Assembly (NCBI GenBank): GCA_035048495.1
Contig: CM068546.1
Coordinates: forward strand, 10,732,435 to 10,796,434
Reading direction: 5' to 3'
DNA length: 64,000 bases
Origin: Euptelea pleiosperma
Taxonomy: Eukaryota > Streptophyta > Magnoliopsida > Ranunculales > Eupteleaceae
The translations under genes and the position numbers were made by a program. How positions within the stretch are numbered: position 1 is the stretch's first letter; the number at the start of each line of letters is the position of its first letter. The notes under the pieces are model-generated. The model made no database searches. It saw only the letters and a program-made list of their open reading frames with translations, and had not been told where the DNA came from. Shown in pieces: positions 1-12,200 of the stretch.

Positions 1-3000
1 CAGAGATAATCTTCTCCTAATGAAGTGTCGGTCCACCTCAATGTCTTTGGCACGATCATGCTGAACGGGATTGTGAGCAATGCTGATGGCGGCCTTGTTG
101 TCACAATATAAGCTCACAGATCCAGAAACTGGGAAACCAAGTTCAGCAACCAACACTTTCAACCAAAGCATCTCACACAAGCCATGAGCCATTGCTCTGA
201 ATTCGGCCTCTGCACTAGATCTGGCGACCACAGGTTGCTTCTTGCTTCTCCAAGTGACCAGATTGCCCCCAACAAAGGTGCAATATCCAGAAGTGGATCT
301 CCGATCATCTTTGGCCCCTGCCCAGTCTGCATCGGTATAAGCCTCTATACGTATGTGACCATTCTTCTCAAACAGAAGACCTCTACCAGGGGCTGACTTA
401 AGATACCTCAAGATCCGATGTGCTGCCTCTAAATGAACACCTCTGGGTGAGTGCATATACTGACTGATCACACTCACTGCATAGGCAATGTCGGGTCGAG
501 TCAGGGAGAGATAGATCAATCGCCCAATTAGTCTCTGAAAGCTCCCTACATCCTGTAGGAGTTCACCACTGGCATCTGCTAGCTGGTGATTCTGCTCTAT
601 AGGAGTTTCCACTGGTTTGGTACCCAACCTGCCTGAGTCTTGTAACAAGTCTAAGACATACTTCCTCTGAGAGATGAAGATCCCCTGACTGGATCTTGCA
701 ACTTCGATGCCTAGGAAGTATTTGAGAGGTCCTAGATCTTTGGTTTCAAACTCCTCCGCTAACTGAAGCTTTAGCTTGGCTACCTCTACTGCATCATTCC
801 CTGTGAGAATGATGTCATCAACATAAACAATGAGGGCAGTGGTGTTCTTCCCTTGATGCTTCACAAATAGGGTGTGATCGGCCTGACTTTGAGTGTAACC
901 CAGCTTCTTCACGGCTAGGGTGAATCTCTCGAACTATGCCCTTGGAGATTGTTTAAGCCCATAGAGAGCTTTCTTCAGTCTACACACCTTGCTACTTTGT
1001 CCTGGGGGAGTGAATCCAGGAGGAGGCACCATGTAGACTTCTTCATGTAGGTCCCCATGAAGAAAAGCATTCTTTACATCTAGCTGATGCAAAGGCCACT
1101 CTTGATTTGCTGCCACTGACAACAGCACCCTGATGGAGTTCATCTTTGCCACAGGTGCAAAGGTCTCCACATAGTCAATCCCATAGGTCTGGGTGTACCC
1201 CTTGGCTACTAATCTCGCATTGTACTTCTCAACAGACCCGTCTGCCTTGTGTTTGACTGTGAATACCCATTTGCAACCCACAGGTTTCTTGCCTCTTGGC
1301 AGGTCAACAAGCTCCCATGTCCCATTCTTGTCCAGAGCTTTCATTTCCTCTATCATAGCAGCTTTCCATCTTGGTTGAGCCAGCCCCTCTGCCACTGAAG
1401 AGGGTATAGGAATAGTGGAAAGGGAAGTGATAAAGGCTTTATAGGAGGGGGACAAGGCATCATAGGAGACAAAGTTACTCAGAGGATGCTGAGTGCAGCT
1501 TCTGACTCCTTTTCTTAGAGCAATAGGAAGATCAGAAGCATCAGTAGAAGGAGAAATGACAGGCATAGAAAGAAGTGGAGGATTACCTGGATCCAAGGTA
1601 GGAACCACTGGTACTAGATCGGCTGTAGCTTTCTCCCTTCTGCTATAGACTTTGAGCTCCTTCTGAGCTCCAGGAGCACTATCAATCCCACTAGTAATAT
1701 GAGTAGGCGGAGAGCTCTCAAACTCTAAGGGAGGAGATAGGGATATAGCAGGAAGAGGAACAGTCCACCTCTCTTCACTAAGACTCTCCCCCTGAAGAGA
1801 GGTGGGGGAGAAAAAAGATAGCTCCTCACGGAAGGTGACATCCATGCAGACAAACTTCTTCCCAGAAGACGGATGGTAACACTTGTATCCCTTGTGGGTA
1901 GAGGAGTAACCAAGAAAGACGCACTTGAGTGCTTTAGGATCGAGTTTGGTGCGATGGGGACCCAGGATATGTACATAGCATACACACCCAAAGATGCGAG
2001 GAGGAATAGTGAATAGAGGAGAGCCAGGAACAAGGACTTGAATAGGAGACTGGAAATTGAGCACTCGAGATGGTATTCTGTTAGTCAAGTAGGCAGCCGT
2101 CAACACAGCATCCGACCAATAAGATTTGGGGACCTGAGAGCCAATCAAGAGAGACCGAGCTATCTCAGTCAAGTGCCGCATTTTCCTTTCAGCTACACCA
2201 TTCTGTTGAGGGGTGTAGCTGCATGGATTTTGGTGACAAATCCCATAGTCAATGAGGTAATGTTGAAGACCCCCAAACATATATTCTCCACCCTGGTCGG
2301 TACGAAGAACCTTGATGGAGATACCATACTGGGTCTGGATCATCTTATGAAAACCCTTAAAGATGGAATGAACCTCATCTTTGGTTTTCATGAGATAGAC
2401 CCATGTACACCTAGTATGATCATCAACAAAAGAAACAAAATAGCGGAAGCCAAAGATAGAAGTAGTGGGGGAAGGGCCCCATACATCAGAATGCATAATG
2501 TCAAAACAAGTAGAACTTCTATTACCTCTAGAGGGATAATTCGATCTACAATGCTTAGAGAGCTTACAAGTCTCACAGTGTAAAGCCGAAAAAGAAACAG
2601 AAACAAACAAACTAGGAAATAAAAGTTTCAAATACTGAAAAGAGACATGCCCCAGACGGGCATGCCAGCTCAAAACAACATCTATCCTACTACTACTACT
2701 AGCAGACGACTGTAGTGCTGTGGGCTCAGGAAGGCGTCCATCCAGAAGGTAGAGGCCATGAGCTTCATGTCCAGTGCCAATCGTCCTCCTCGTCTCTAGG
2801 TCCTGAAAGACACAAGAAGTAGGAGAAAAAGTGACACTACAGTTTAGGGATTTAGTCAAAGCACTAACAGAAAGTAGGTTAGAAGTAAATCTGGGAACAT
2901 GCAAAACTGATGAAAGACGCAATTGGGGAGAGGGAAGGATATTCCCTTTCCCAGACACAGAAGATAAGGTGCCATCAACTGTCTTCACCTTATCACGGCC

Positions 3001-3102
3001 AGAACATATGGAATAAGTAGAAAATAAAGAAGACAAGCCCGTCATGTGTTCCGAAGCCCCTGAATCAATAATCCAAGTGGGGCTGGATGATGGGAGGGAC
3101 AC
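1..3102 (-). pseudogene. Copia pol remnant (protease, integrase, RT, RNase H), element 1
   Basis: Open from 3102 to 934 (722 codons), then readable in the same frame to base 1. In order: protease core [13 protein letters not shown] near the start; integrase zinc region with WHARLGH and CETC; the D,D,E core with HSDVWGP, FVDDHTR and NGVAERK; integrase C-part [10 protein letters not shown]; reverse transcriptase with [35 protein letters not shown] and, beyond the stop at 934, YVDD at about 814-825; RNase H with DADWAG and a CDN motif. The stop at 934-936 sits between GLKQSPRA and FERF. Its translation product could not include a complete reverse transcriptase. Confidence 0.9.
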
Positions 3103-3255
3103 ATGATGAGCAAGTCTAGTGTTACCTGACTGTGCGAAGGAGGTGGATGATGTGGCAGATGGACCATCAAGCTGCTGAAGGAGGCGTCGAAGGCCTGCAT
3201 ACTCGGTGGCTGAAAAACCACTAGGAGGAGCTGAAGGAAGAGGGCTCGCTAGGGC

Positions 3256-4293
3256 CTATCCTGGAAAAGGAGCAGAAGAATCCACACTGACTGTATGAGC
3301 ACTGGAGGAGGTTGGCTGGCTAGGACGCCCATGTAGCTTCCAACACTTGGCACGCACATGCCCTAACTTGCCGCAGAAATCACACTTGGGCCTCTCTCTA
3401 GGCAGAGACTTCCCAGGAGAAGATCCAGTAGGAACATAAGATGGAGCTGAGGTAGGCTGATGAGATATACCCTTCGAAGGCTGCTGTAACTGCTGAGGCT
3501 GATAAGCAGGAGACGCTGCTAGCACTGATCGCTCTAGAAGGGGATGCTCACTCTGAAGAGAGATCCTCCGACTCTCCTCACTCTGAAGATAGGCATACAC
3601 CTCACTGAGAGAGGGAAGATCCATCCTACTACTCAAAATCTGAACCCGGGCAAGCTCATAAGACGGATTGAGCCCAGCAAGGAAATCAAAGATCCGGCCC
3701 TTCTCTATATATCGACGAAAGGGCGCAACCTCTGATGGGTTGAGAGGCTGATAAGAGTAGTAATGATCAAGCTCCTGCCACAAGGTACGAAGAGCAGTGT
3801 AGTACTGGGAGAGAGACTTCTCCCCCTGCCGAAAGTGGGAGATAGTCTGTCGCAGCTGAAATGCCCGTCCTGTGTTTTGCTGCTATGAGTAAGTCTTCTC
3901 AGTGATCTCCCAGACCTCTTGCGCTGTGCGCATAAATAAGAAACTCTCACTGATATCAGGCTCCATAGAGTTGAGGAGCCATGACATGACAGTAAGATCA
4001 TCTGTCTGCCACTGTCGATAAGATGGATCGGTCTTGGGAGGCTCAACTGTATCTCCCGCAGTGTGACCCAACTTCCCATGGCCTCCAATAAACAACCGTG
4101 CTGCCTGTGCCCAACGCAAATAATTCTTGCCGTCTAGCTTTACTGATGTGATCTGTAAGCTAGGGTTCTCATAGGCCAAGTGATGCACCATAGGGCCTCC
4201 AATACCAGTGGAGGGAACATCAGTGCTCACATCTGACCCTGAAGGAGAAGGCAAGGAAGGAGTAGGAACCACAGGAGGCGGTGGATCTGCCAT
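3256..4293 (-). pseudogene. Copia gag remnant, element 1
   Basis: ATG at 4293 opens a proline-rich start followed by [20 protein letters not shown], the usual copia gag head (UBN2-like). An in-frame stop at 3883-3885 splits it. The second part runs to a stop at 3256 and contains the zinc knuckle [14 protein letters not shown] (CxxCxxxxHxxxxC). Both parts and pol are in one frame, so the ancestor made a single Gag-Pol. Confidence 0.88.
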
Positions 4294-5058
4294 GAAGAAA
4301 TAGGGCCAAGAACAACTATAGGGCGAAGAGGAAAGTCACAAAAAAATCACCCCAGGATCAGAATAAAGCAAAAGAACCAGACCAGAGATTGTAGGAGCAT
4401 CTACACAGGGTATATAGGACCCAAGAATTTCTCAAGAGACCAAAGAAAGGAGCTGGATGGAGAATGAGACTCAACACATACCCATACGAACCTCAAAATG
4501 GAGCATAAGTAGCCCGATGAAGGAGGAAATAGGTATAGATGTGCAAACAAACATCCTAAAACCAAAAAGAACCCTGAAGGAAGGTGTTTAGAGTCGAGTG
4601 GATGGGATTTTTTATCAAACCGATGGACATAGGGAGCAATATAGCCACCGGCGGTAACTACTTGGGGAAGAAAACTTCCCACAAGTCTCAAATCTCGATG
4701 GATCCTTTGAAGAAAGGTATCCACATGTCGGTTAGGTTGGGGAGGACTAGAACGAAGCAAGAAACCCCTCGAAAAACTTCATATAATGGTCGAAAAATGA
4801 GCTGGTTCACAAATTGGTTTGTGCGAAAATTTTGTGAATAATGGCCAAAAAACACCTCAAATGGATCCAAAAAATTCCCAAAAAATACCCAAAAAACAGG
4901 AAAAAAGGAGATCTATCAATTGGTGAAGGTTTCAGCAAACCTCGATTTTCGGGTTCATAGAGCTGATGACGTCAGTCTGCGGTCTGATGACATCAGCAGG
5001 CGTCAGGTTGCCTCTGGTTTGTATCCAAGAACACTCCGGCGAGCCTCGACGGCAGATT

Positions 5059-5070
5059 GCTCTGATACCA
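5059..5070 (-). other. Primer-binding site, element 1
   Basis: The + strand reads GCTCTGATACCA, the complement of TGGTATCAGAGC, which pairs with the 3' end of plant initiator tRNA-Met. It abuts the LTR with no spacer. Confidence 0.9.
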
Positions 5071-5297
5071 AGTTGAATTGAAGAGTAGAATTGGAGAATT
5101 AGGGTTAGGGTTAGGTTTGTGGAAGAGAGAAAGAAGAGAGAGAAGAAAGGATGTCAATTGTGCTTAGGTCACAATGACTCCATAAATCTTATTTATGTAA
5201 GTCCCAAATACAAAAGACAAATATACCCCTCAAGGGGTATTTACAGAACTACCCCTCCGATACATATAAAATACATATTTCTACGTGTATGATAACA
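5071..5297 (-). repeat. 5' LTR of copia element 1 (family A)
   Basis: On the + strand it begins AGTTGAATTG directly after the primer-binding-site complement (5059-5070) and ends GATAACA. It matches the LTRs of elements 3, 4 and 5. Family borders are set by the target duplications of elements 4 and 5, giving element-strand ends TGTTATC...CAACT. Confidence 0.85.
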
Positions 5298-5668
5298 GGT
5301 TTTTGCCGTGTTGGACACCTAGACACCCAGACACGTGTGTTGACACTTCCCGACACACATCTAGACACTTATGGCCGTGTCACCCCTTGTTTTAATAATT
5401 TTTAATATAAAATTGACTTCTAAAAGCAGGTCGTTGTGTTCCATTCTCCATAGAATAATAAACTAATAAATATTTTCTGCTTTATTTTCTATTTTTGTTA
5501 TATTATTAATAATTTTAAGAGTTCATATATATATTCATTTATATTAATATATTCTAATAAATATATGAACGGACGTGTCTCCGTATCAGATTTTTTTTGG
5601 GTTGTCATGTCGGACACCTCGTATCTGTGTCGGACACTGACACCCATGTTGGTGTCCTTGTTACATAG
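5298..5668. mobile_element. MITE-like remnant cut by copia element 1
   Basis: Rich in variants of CCGTGTCGGACAC and closing with CTTGTTACATAG, resembling the right terminus (GGGTAACATAG) of the complete 121-bp MITE at 57599-57719. Its left terminus is missing, which fits copia element 1 having landed inside it. No coding sequence. The identity as a hAT-type MITE is inferred from the shared end. Confidence 0.5.
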
Positions 5669-6008
5669 CTTACAAGTTGTACGCACTTTTGAAGCATATA
5701 TTTAGTGATTTCTATTTAATTTAGTACTTACGCTTTGCAAAAGATGTACAGGTTTTGTTTAAGTGACATTGATTAATAATACTAGGTTTTCAATTATTGC
5801 ATGCACTAGCATTTATGAAATAGAGGCTGGGAGAAGTTTATTCTACTTGATTTTCTTTTCTCGTGATTAAGGGCATGGGAATCAATTATGAGCATGTTTG
5901 GAGCAGATCAATTCTGTTTTTTTTTTCCTTCATTTAATATTGAAGGCATGTGTATGATAAAACAGGTAATGTTTCATTGACACTGAACATTTTTGCTGAA
6001 CTTTTTAG
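5669..6008 (+). other. TOP3B intron upstream of exon A
   Basis: AT-rich intron sequence with T-runs ending in the acceptor at 6007-6008. It holds the decayed exon copy at 5787-5880 and otherwise nothing recognisable. Confidence 0.7.
5787..5880 (+). pseudogene. Decayed partial duplicate of the start of TOP3B exon A
   Basis: GAGGCTGGGAGAAG followed by TTTATTCTACTTGATTTTCTT closely resembles exon A bases from about 6038 (GAGGCTGGGAGAAGAATTTATCG then GATTTTCTTCTG). Weaker similarity reaches back to the exon border. The copy lacks a good acceptor and carries stops, so it is not an alternative exon. It lies about 220 bp upstream in the same orientation, consistent with an old local tandem duplication. 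Confidence 0.6.
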
Positions 6009-6252
6009 TTATAGAGTGTACTGGATATCATAAAAAAGAGGCTGGGAGAAGAATTTATCGTGCTCGATTTTCTTCTGTTACTGAGAAAGACATATTAAAG
6101 GCATTGGACAACCTTGTTGAACCTAACAGAGATGAAGCATTGGCTGTAGATGCGCGGCAAGAGATAGATTTGAAAGTAGGAGTTGCGTTTACACGGTTTC
6201 AGACTAGTTATTTCCAAGGAAAATATGGGAATCTTGATTCCAGAGTCATTTC
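6009..6252 (+). CDS. TOP3B: TOP3B exon A (end of TOPRIM and start of gate domains)
   Basis: Acceptor AG at 6007-6008 follows a T-run. The exon opens with the last two bases of a valine codon and reads [10 protein letters not shown]..., then [40 protein letters not shown] and LDSRVIS. It ends with TC of a serine codon before the donor GTAGGT at 6253. The serine is completed by C at 22853, after which YGPCQTP continues, exactly as in TOP3B proteins. The open frame from 5993 includes intron sequence upstream of the acceptor, so an ATG there is not a real start. The preceding intron extends at least to base 1. A decayed copy of this exon start lies about 200 bp upstream. Confidence 0.92.
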
Positions 6253-9200
6253 GTAGGTTCCTCCCTTATCTCACTTCTTGTCCCTCTTATCTTTTCCAAT
6301 TTCTCTTTCCTTTGCCCATTTAATGTTACTGCTGCTTATTATTAGTATGCATGCTGTTTTGAATGGTTAGTAGAACATTCGGAAGTTTAGTTCTTTACTC
6401 TATTATGAGTAAGCTGTAGCCTGTAATTTATGGTTTAAACCCACTTTTATAAGTTGATTCTTTGCTCCTGTGATCTAAGATGCCTGGATATGAATTTAAA
6501 TAGACACTATAGGAAACTGGGATGCTGTTATATGTGGATTGGGTGTCTTGAATTCAAGTGTTATTCCACTCTTGGGCCCATGTAAAGTTCCAACCGCTGC
6601 CCCACCTCCTTTTTTTCGGTGGGGGTGGGGTGGGGGATTTCAGTCTCCTTTTTTTTCATGTGAGTTTTCCTCGTTAATTTGGGACTCATATATATGACCT
6701 ATTGTAACTTTTTGATTCCCATATAGTGGAAGTTCTTGATCATAGTTGCCCGCGGACATATCCCTTAGTGGCGAACCGCAACTTGTGCCTTGTGCGTGTG
6801 TTTGATTGTTTTTTTTTTTTCTCTTGTTGGTACTGCCATCAATTTTGGTCGATCCTCGGTTTTTGTAACTGGTATGACCCTTAATTTCCTAAAATTCAGG
6901 AGATACAGAGACCGGCATCCCATCAAATTTGTTGACATCGTGCTTTAATTTGTGGTTATGTCGAGTATCATTTTAGTATTTATTTCATGCCAAATGTAAT
7001 GAAACTTCTTCATTTCCAAATATTTTATTAATACTTGTTATATTATAGTATCATTATGCATGTAGTTTTGTTGGAAACAACAAAGAAGGAAATTGTTAGA
7101 GTTAACCAATAATAATATAGAAATGAGACACATGTACCCCAAAAGTATCCATGCAGTATCTAGTACTAGTATCAGTGTCTTATTGTGTTTATATGGGTAA
7201 ACTAGGCATGATGATGCATCTGACTATCTGGGCTATATCCTGTGATGGATTCTGTTTTCCTTTGTGAGCTTGCTGCATTTTTTCTTGCAGTTTGATTCTT
7301 GCTGCATTTTTGTATATATAAATGAGCCATTTCTGTTGAGTAATTTTTTATTCATACTTGTAGACTAAGAGTACTTTATTGAGTCATTTACTCTAATTAA
7401 TTCTAACTGAATTATTATTTTGAATTTGTTAAGGATAAAAAGAACATATGAGCATATATTGTTATTGTTTTTCTTATTATTTTATATTTATTAATATTCC
7501 TTAATTGTATTTAAACAACAGATTCATAAATAGTAGATTGAACATTAATATTACTAAATTATATGGTCTTTGGTGAAGAAGTGAATTATATTAAAACAAC
7601 TGATTTCAAAGATATTAGGTTTATCATCATCATCATAATCTATTTAGTGAAATTCTTTAATTATATTTAAACACAAGTATGCATAATAGTGTTGTCAGGG
7701 ACCTAGTTGAAATATTTATATTGCACAGGGACCTATTTGTAATTAGTGGGTTTTACCACCTTATTAATATAGAAGGTGAAATCGTGTAGGCTTTTAGTAC
7801 GCTCTACACGATTCCCTCTTTCCCCAATCTTTCTCTTCGCTCCCTTCTCCCATCTCTAAACACTTCTAACCCTAATCTCTTAGATCTACTTGCTAGTGTT
7901 TACACTCTTAGATCTGCCATTCCTCCTGTTGATATTGACCTGCCTATTGCCCACTATAATGGTGTTCGATCGTGTGTCACCAAACATCCGATTTCTCACT
8001 TTGTCTCATATCAGCAGCTATCTCCATCTTTTAGAGCATTTGCTACCTCTCTATCTAGTGTTTCCCTACCATCCAGTGTCCCAGAGGCTCTGAGCCAACC
8101 ACAGTGGAAAGCGGCCATGCTAGATGAGATGACGGCCCTAGAGAAGAATGGTACGTGGGACTTGGTTCCATGGCCCAGAGGAAAGAAACCAGTGGGATGC
8201 AGATGGGTATATACAGTGAAGTACAAGTCAGATGGGAGTATTGACAGGTACAATGCACGATTAGTCGCGAAAGGGTACACTCAGACATATGGCATCGACT
8301 ACCGGGAGACGTTTGCTCCGGTAGCCAAGATGAACTCCATTCGAGTCCTACTGTCTCTTGCAGCAAACCTGGGATGGCCCCTACACCAGTTGGATGTCAA
8401 GAACGCCTTCCTCCATGGAGATCTAGAGGATGAGGTGTATATGACACGTCCTCCTGGATACAGCTTGACTGGGGGCAAGGATCTTGTGCGCTGACTGAAG
8501 AAAGCCTTGTATGGACTTAAGTAGTCACCTAGGGCATGGTTTGAGAGATTTAGTTTTGCTGTGAAGAAGATTGGCTATTCTCAGAGTCAAGTTGACCATA
8601 CACTGTTCATTGGAAAGGGTCCAGGACGGATCACTGCTCTTATAGTGTATGTGGATGACATTGTGGTTACAGGAGATGACCAGGATGAGGTTTGCCGACT
8701 AAAGACATACTTAGGGATAGAGTTTGAAATCAAGGATCTGGGCGGCCTTCGATATTTTCTGGGTATAGAAGTGGCAAGATCACAGCAGGGTGTGTTTATC
8801 TCATAGAGGAAATACGTCCTTGATCTGCTCCATGAGTCAGGGAACTTGGGAGCGAAGCCAACAGATACTTTGATTGAGCAACAGCATCAACTCAATCCTA
8901 CAGATGGGGATCTAGTTACAGATACAGGCCATTGCCAGAGACTGGTTGGACGCCTTATATATCTTTCGTTGACAAGACCTGATATTGCCTATGCTGTGAG
9001 TGTCATCAGCCAATTCATGCATGCACCTCGCTCCCCACACCTTGAGGTAGCCTATAGGGTTCTTCGCTACCTCAAAGGTTCACCGGGAAAGGGCATATTA
9101 TTTGGAAAGAATGGGCACCTGCGGGTTGAAGCCTATACCAATGTGGATTGGGCAGGATCCGTTACTGACAGGCGCTCCACATCAGGATATTGTACCTATG

Positions 9201-12200
9201 TTGGGGGCCATTTGGTTTCTTGGCGCAGTAAGAAGCAACCGGTTGTAGCCCGCTCCAGCGCTAAAGTAGAGTACCGGTTTATGGCTCATGGAGTATGTGA
9301 ACTATTGTGGTTGAAGACCATGCTCAATGAGCTTGGGTACCTTGTCAAGGGCCCTATGCAGTTGTACTGTGACAATAAGGCGGTGATCAGTATCACTTAC
9401 AATCCAGTGCAGCACGACAGGACGAAACACATTGAAGTGGATCGTCACTTCATCAAAGAAAAACTCGGCCGTTGCAGATGTGTTAACTAAGGGAGTCACT
9501 AAAGGAGTCCTTGATCATCTTTTGTCCAAACTGGGCATGGTGGATATCTTCGCACCAGCTTGAGGGGGAGTGTTGTCAGGGACCTAGTTGCAATATTTAT
9601 ATTGCACAGGGACCTATTTGTAATTAGTGGGTTTTACCACCTTATTAATATAAAAGGTGAAATCGTGTAGGCTTTCACTAAGCTCTACACGATTCCCTCT
9701 TTCCGCAATCTTTCTCCTCTCCCTTCTCCCATCTCTAAACACTTCTAACCCTAATCTCTTATATCTACTTGCTAGTGTTTACACTCTAAACGACAACAAA
9801 TAGCAACAAACAAAAACCAACAGCTATAAAGAGAAAGAATAGTGCAAGAATAATACTCAGAAATAAGGACTTAGCAAGAGAATCAACTTTCGCTCAAGAA
9901 TAATTCTTCAATAGCTTTCAGCCGAAACAAAGCATAATAACCTTCTACATGATTTTGAGTGGTTTTATACCACTTACAATCAATTTAAATGCCCAAATTA
10001 AAATACCCATAGGGCTATAACTACATTCCTACACAACTTAAGTGATCTACTTATATTTCCCCTATATTTTTTAGATCTTTTATGATTCTTGAACTACTCT
10101 TAAATTATTGGAAATAACCGCAAAAACATTAATTGTGCTCGGTGTTGGGTTTTAGTGTTGATTTTGCTTCCGAACAACACCATACAATTGATATTAATAT
10201 TGGAGGATGCATCATTCTCTGGGTTAGAGGAAACTTGACCCAGTCGAGTTGGATAAGTCATAATCCCTCAAAAATCACCATACTTTTTTCTGCAACTCAC
10301 TTTCTCTAACGCAAGTGTTTTCTGAATAAGGCTTTCCCTTCCACTTTACTTAGAACTGATGATGTTCTCCCGGTTGAGTATTCAATCACTCAAGGGCTAC
10401 TGTATATTCAATTCATCCACACGTTGTTGGAGGTTCTGAAATCTCAGGTACATCTCCTTGGTATGCACATAAGTCAGACACATTAAAGATGAGTGTGATG
10501 TCCCATTCATCCGATACTTGGATATTGTTGGCATTGTTGTTCACTTTCCTCACAATCCGAAATGTTCCATATTGAAATTCCCTTTTAAGTGCTACAATTT
10601 GTCCTAGGGGGGGGGGGGGGGGGTGGTGTGAATAGGACAATAAAAATTTCTCTGTAGATTACGGTGTAGATTTAAAAATCAATGATCATGCAAGGCGGAA
10701 ATATATCAAACATTCAATACGAAATCATTCATCCAGAGATATTGAAATTTATATGAAATAAGTATGCAAAGATCACAATCACACAAGACATGAATTTATA
10801 GTGGTTGGGTGAACTCGTACCTAAATCCACTCACCACGAGCGATTTATCATTCTTTTAATCATGCATTATAACATATCCAATTGAACATAATAAAAACAA
10901 CTAAGTATCCACTTAGTCTAAACTCATGAGAATCATTTCTCGCACCACTTGGAGAGTCAACTAGGCCAGTAGAGTTAGAGGAATATCTTTTCCTCAAGGA
11001 TCTATAGTCCACAACTCAATACCAATGAGTAAACACTTATCAACCAAACAAGATTTCAAGTTTTTAATGGGGATTTTTACAAAGATACTTTCAGATGAAT
11101 TCCAAACAAATTGTCGAATCTTCGAAAAAGTTTCATCACGAACTCAACAGTCACAGTGATGATCCTCAACTAAAGATTGCTGCTGTTGTTGGTGCTGTTG
11201 CCCAACCATATCAACCACTGGAATTCGTTCCTCTGCATCTGAGGAATCTGAAGCTTCTAGCTCCACTTGAACACCATCACCTCCACTCGTATCCTCTTGA
11301 CCCATGTTCTGTTTGCTACGTGTTAGCATAACAGACTCTTTAAAAGTAACATCTCTGCTGACTAAAATTTTCTGTAATTCAGGGCACCAAAGTCTGTCAC
11401 CTTTGACGCCTTGACCATATCCCAAAAATAAACCCTTCTTAGCCCTTGGATCGGCTTTACTTTCTCTGACATGAAAATAAGCTGGACACCCAAATACACG
11501 CAATGAAGAATAATCAACTGGTTTACCAGACATCAGAGTGCACAATATCAAAGGGAACTGAACATCTATTACTTCTGGAAGGATAATTTGTTCTACAATG
11601 TTTAGATAACTCGCATGTTTCACAATGCAGTTTTGATAACGAAACATAAAGAAATAAAGTAGGAAGCAAAATCTTCAAGTACTGAAAAGAGACATGCCCC
11701 AGACGGGCATGCCAACACAAGACAGACTGGATACTCCTACGACTACTACTGTGCAACTGCAGTGCGGCGGGCTCAGAAGGTTGTCCATCCAGAAGATAGA
11801 GGCCATCAGCCTCACGTCCAGTGCCAATCGTCTTCCTCGTCACCAGGTCCTGAAAGACAAGTTGAAGGAAAGAAAGTGACACTGTAGTTCAATTTTTGAT
11901 TTAAGGCACTAACAAGTAACAGATTGGAAGTAAATTTTGGAACATGTAAAAAAGAAGACAAGGGAATTTGGGAATAAAGAATGACAATTCCCTTCCCTGA
12001 TACGGAAGATAAAGTCCCATCAGCAACCTTGACTTTATCTTTACCAGAACAAATAGAGTAAGTAGAAAACAAGGACATACCCGTCATGTGCTCTGATGCA
12101 CCTGAATCAATGATCCAGGTCGGACTGGGTAAAGGAGTAGACACATGATGAGCAATACTAGTGGTACCTGAGTGCACGAAAGAGGTGGAAGAAGAACCGT

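Larger units (their letters stand above)
1..5297 (-). mobile_element. Ty1/copia retrotransposon, family A, element 1 (3' end outside window)
   Basis: Antisense copia element read from high to low coordinates: 5' LTR (5071-5297), primer-binding site complementary to initiator tRNA-Met (5059-5070), leader (4294-5058), gag (4293-3256), then protease, integrase, reverse transcriptase and RNase H down to base 1. The order PR-IN-RT-RH defines Ty1/copia. Gag and pol share one frame, broken only by in-frame stops at 3883, 3256 and 934; the last turns a tryptophan codon to TAG. The 3' LTR and the left target duplication lie outside the window. Decay is by point nonsense mutations, so the copy is dead but full length as far as visible. 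Confidence 0.93.
7690..9798 (+). mobile_element. Internally deleted Ty1/copia element 2 (family C), target duplication AATAG
   Basis: Sense-orientation element with 5' LTR 7690-7908 and 3' LTR 9571-9798, flanked by AATAG at 7685-7689 and 9799-9803. LTR ends form the inverted repeat TGTTGTC...GACAACA. The deletion starts within the last dozen bases of the 5' LTR and removes the primer-binding site, gag, protease and integrase, so the interior begins in the pol linker ([11 protein letters not shown]) and keeps RT and RNase H. The polypurine tract TTGAGGGGGAG precedes the 3' LTR. It sits 10 bp inside the left LTR of the gypsy element. Confidence 0.9.

Noticed and set aside
184..396. 70-codon open frame on the + strand
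   Set aside because: Antisense shadow of copia RNase H; the same shadow recurs at 15761-15998 and 19107-19418 in other copies.
2038..2583. 181-codon open frame on the + strand
   Set aside because: It lies entirely antisense to the copia integrase of element 1, has no recognisable domain and follows the codon pattern of the opposite strand.
10413..10640. Proline-rich N-terminus of the 75-codon minus-strand frame
   Set aside because: The prolines come from the complement of the G-tract of an inserted repeat, not from the gypsy protein.
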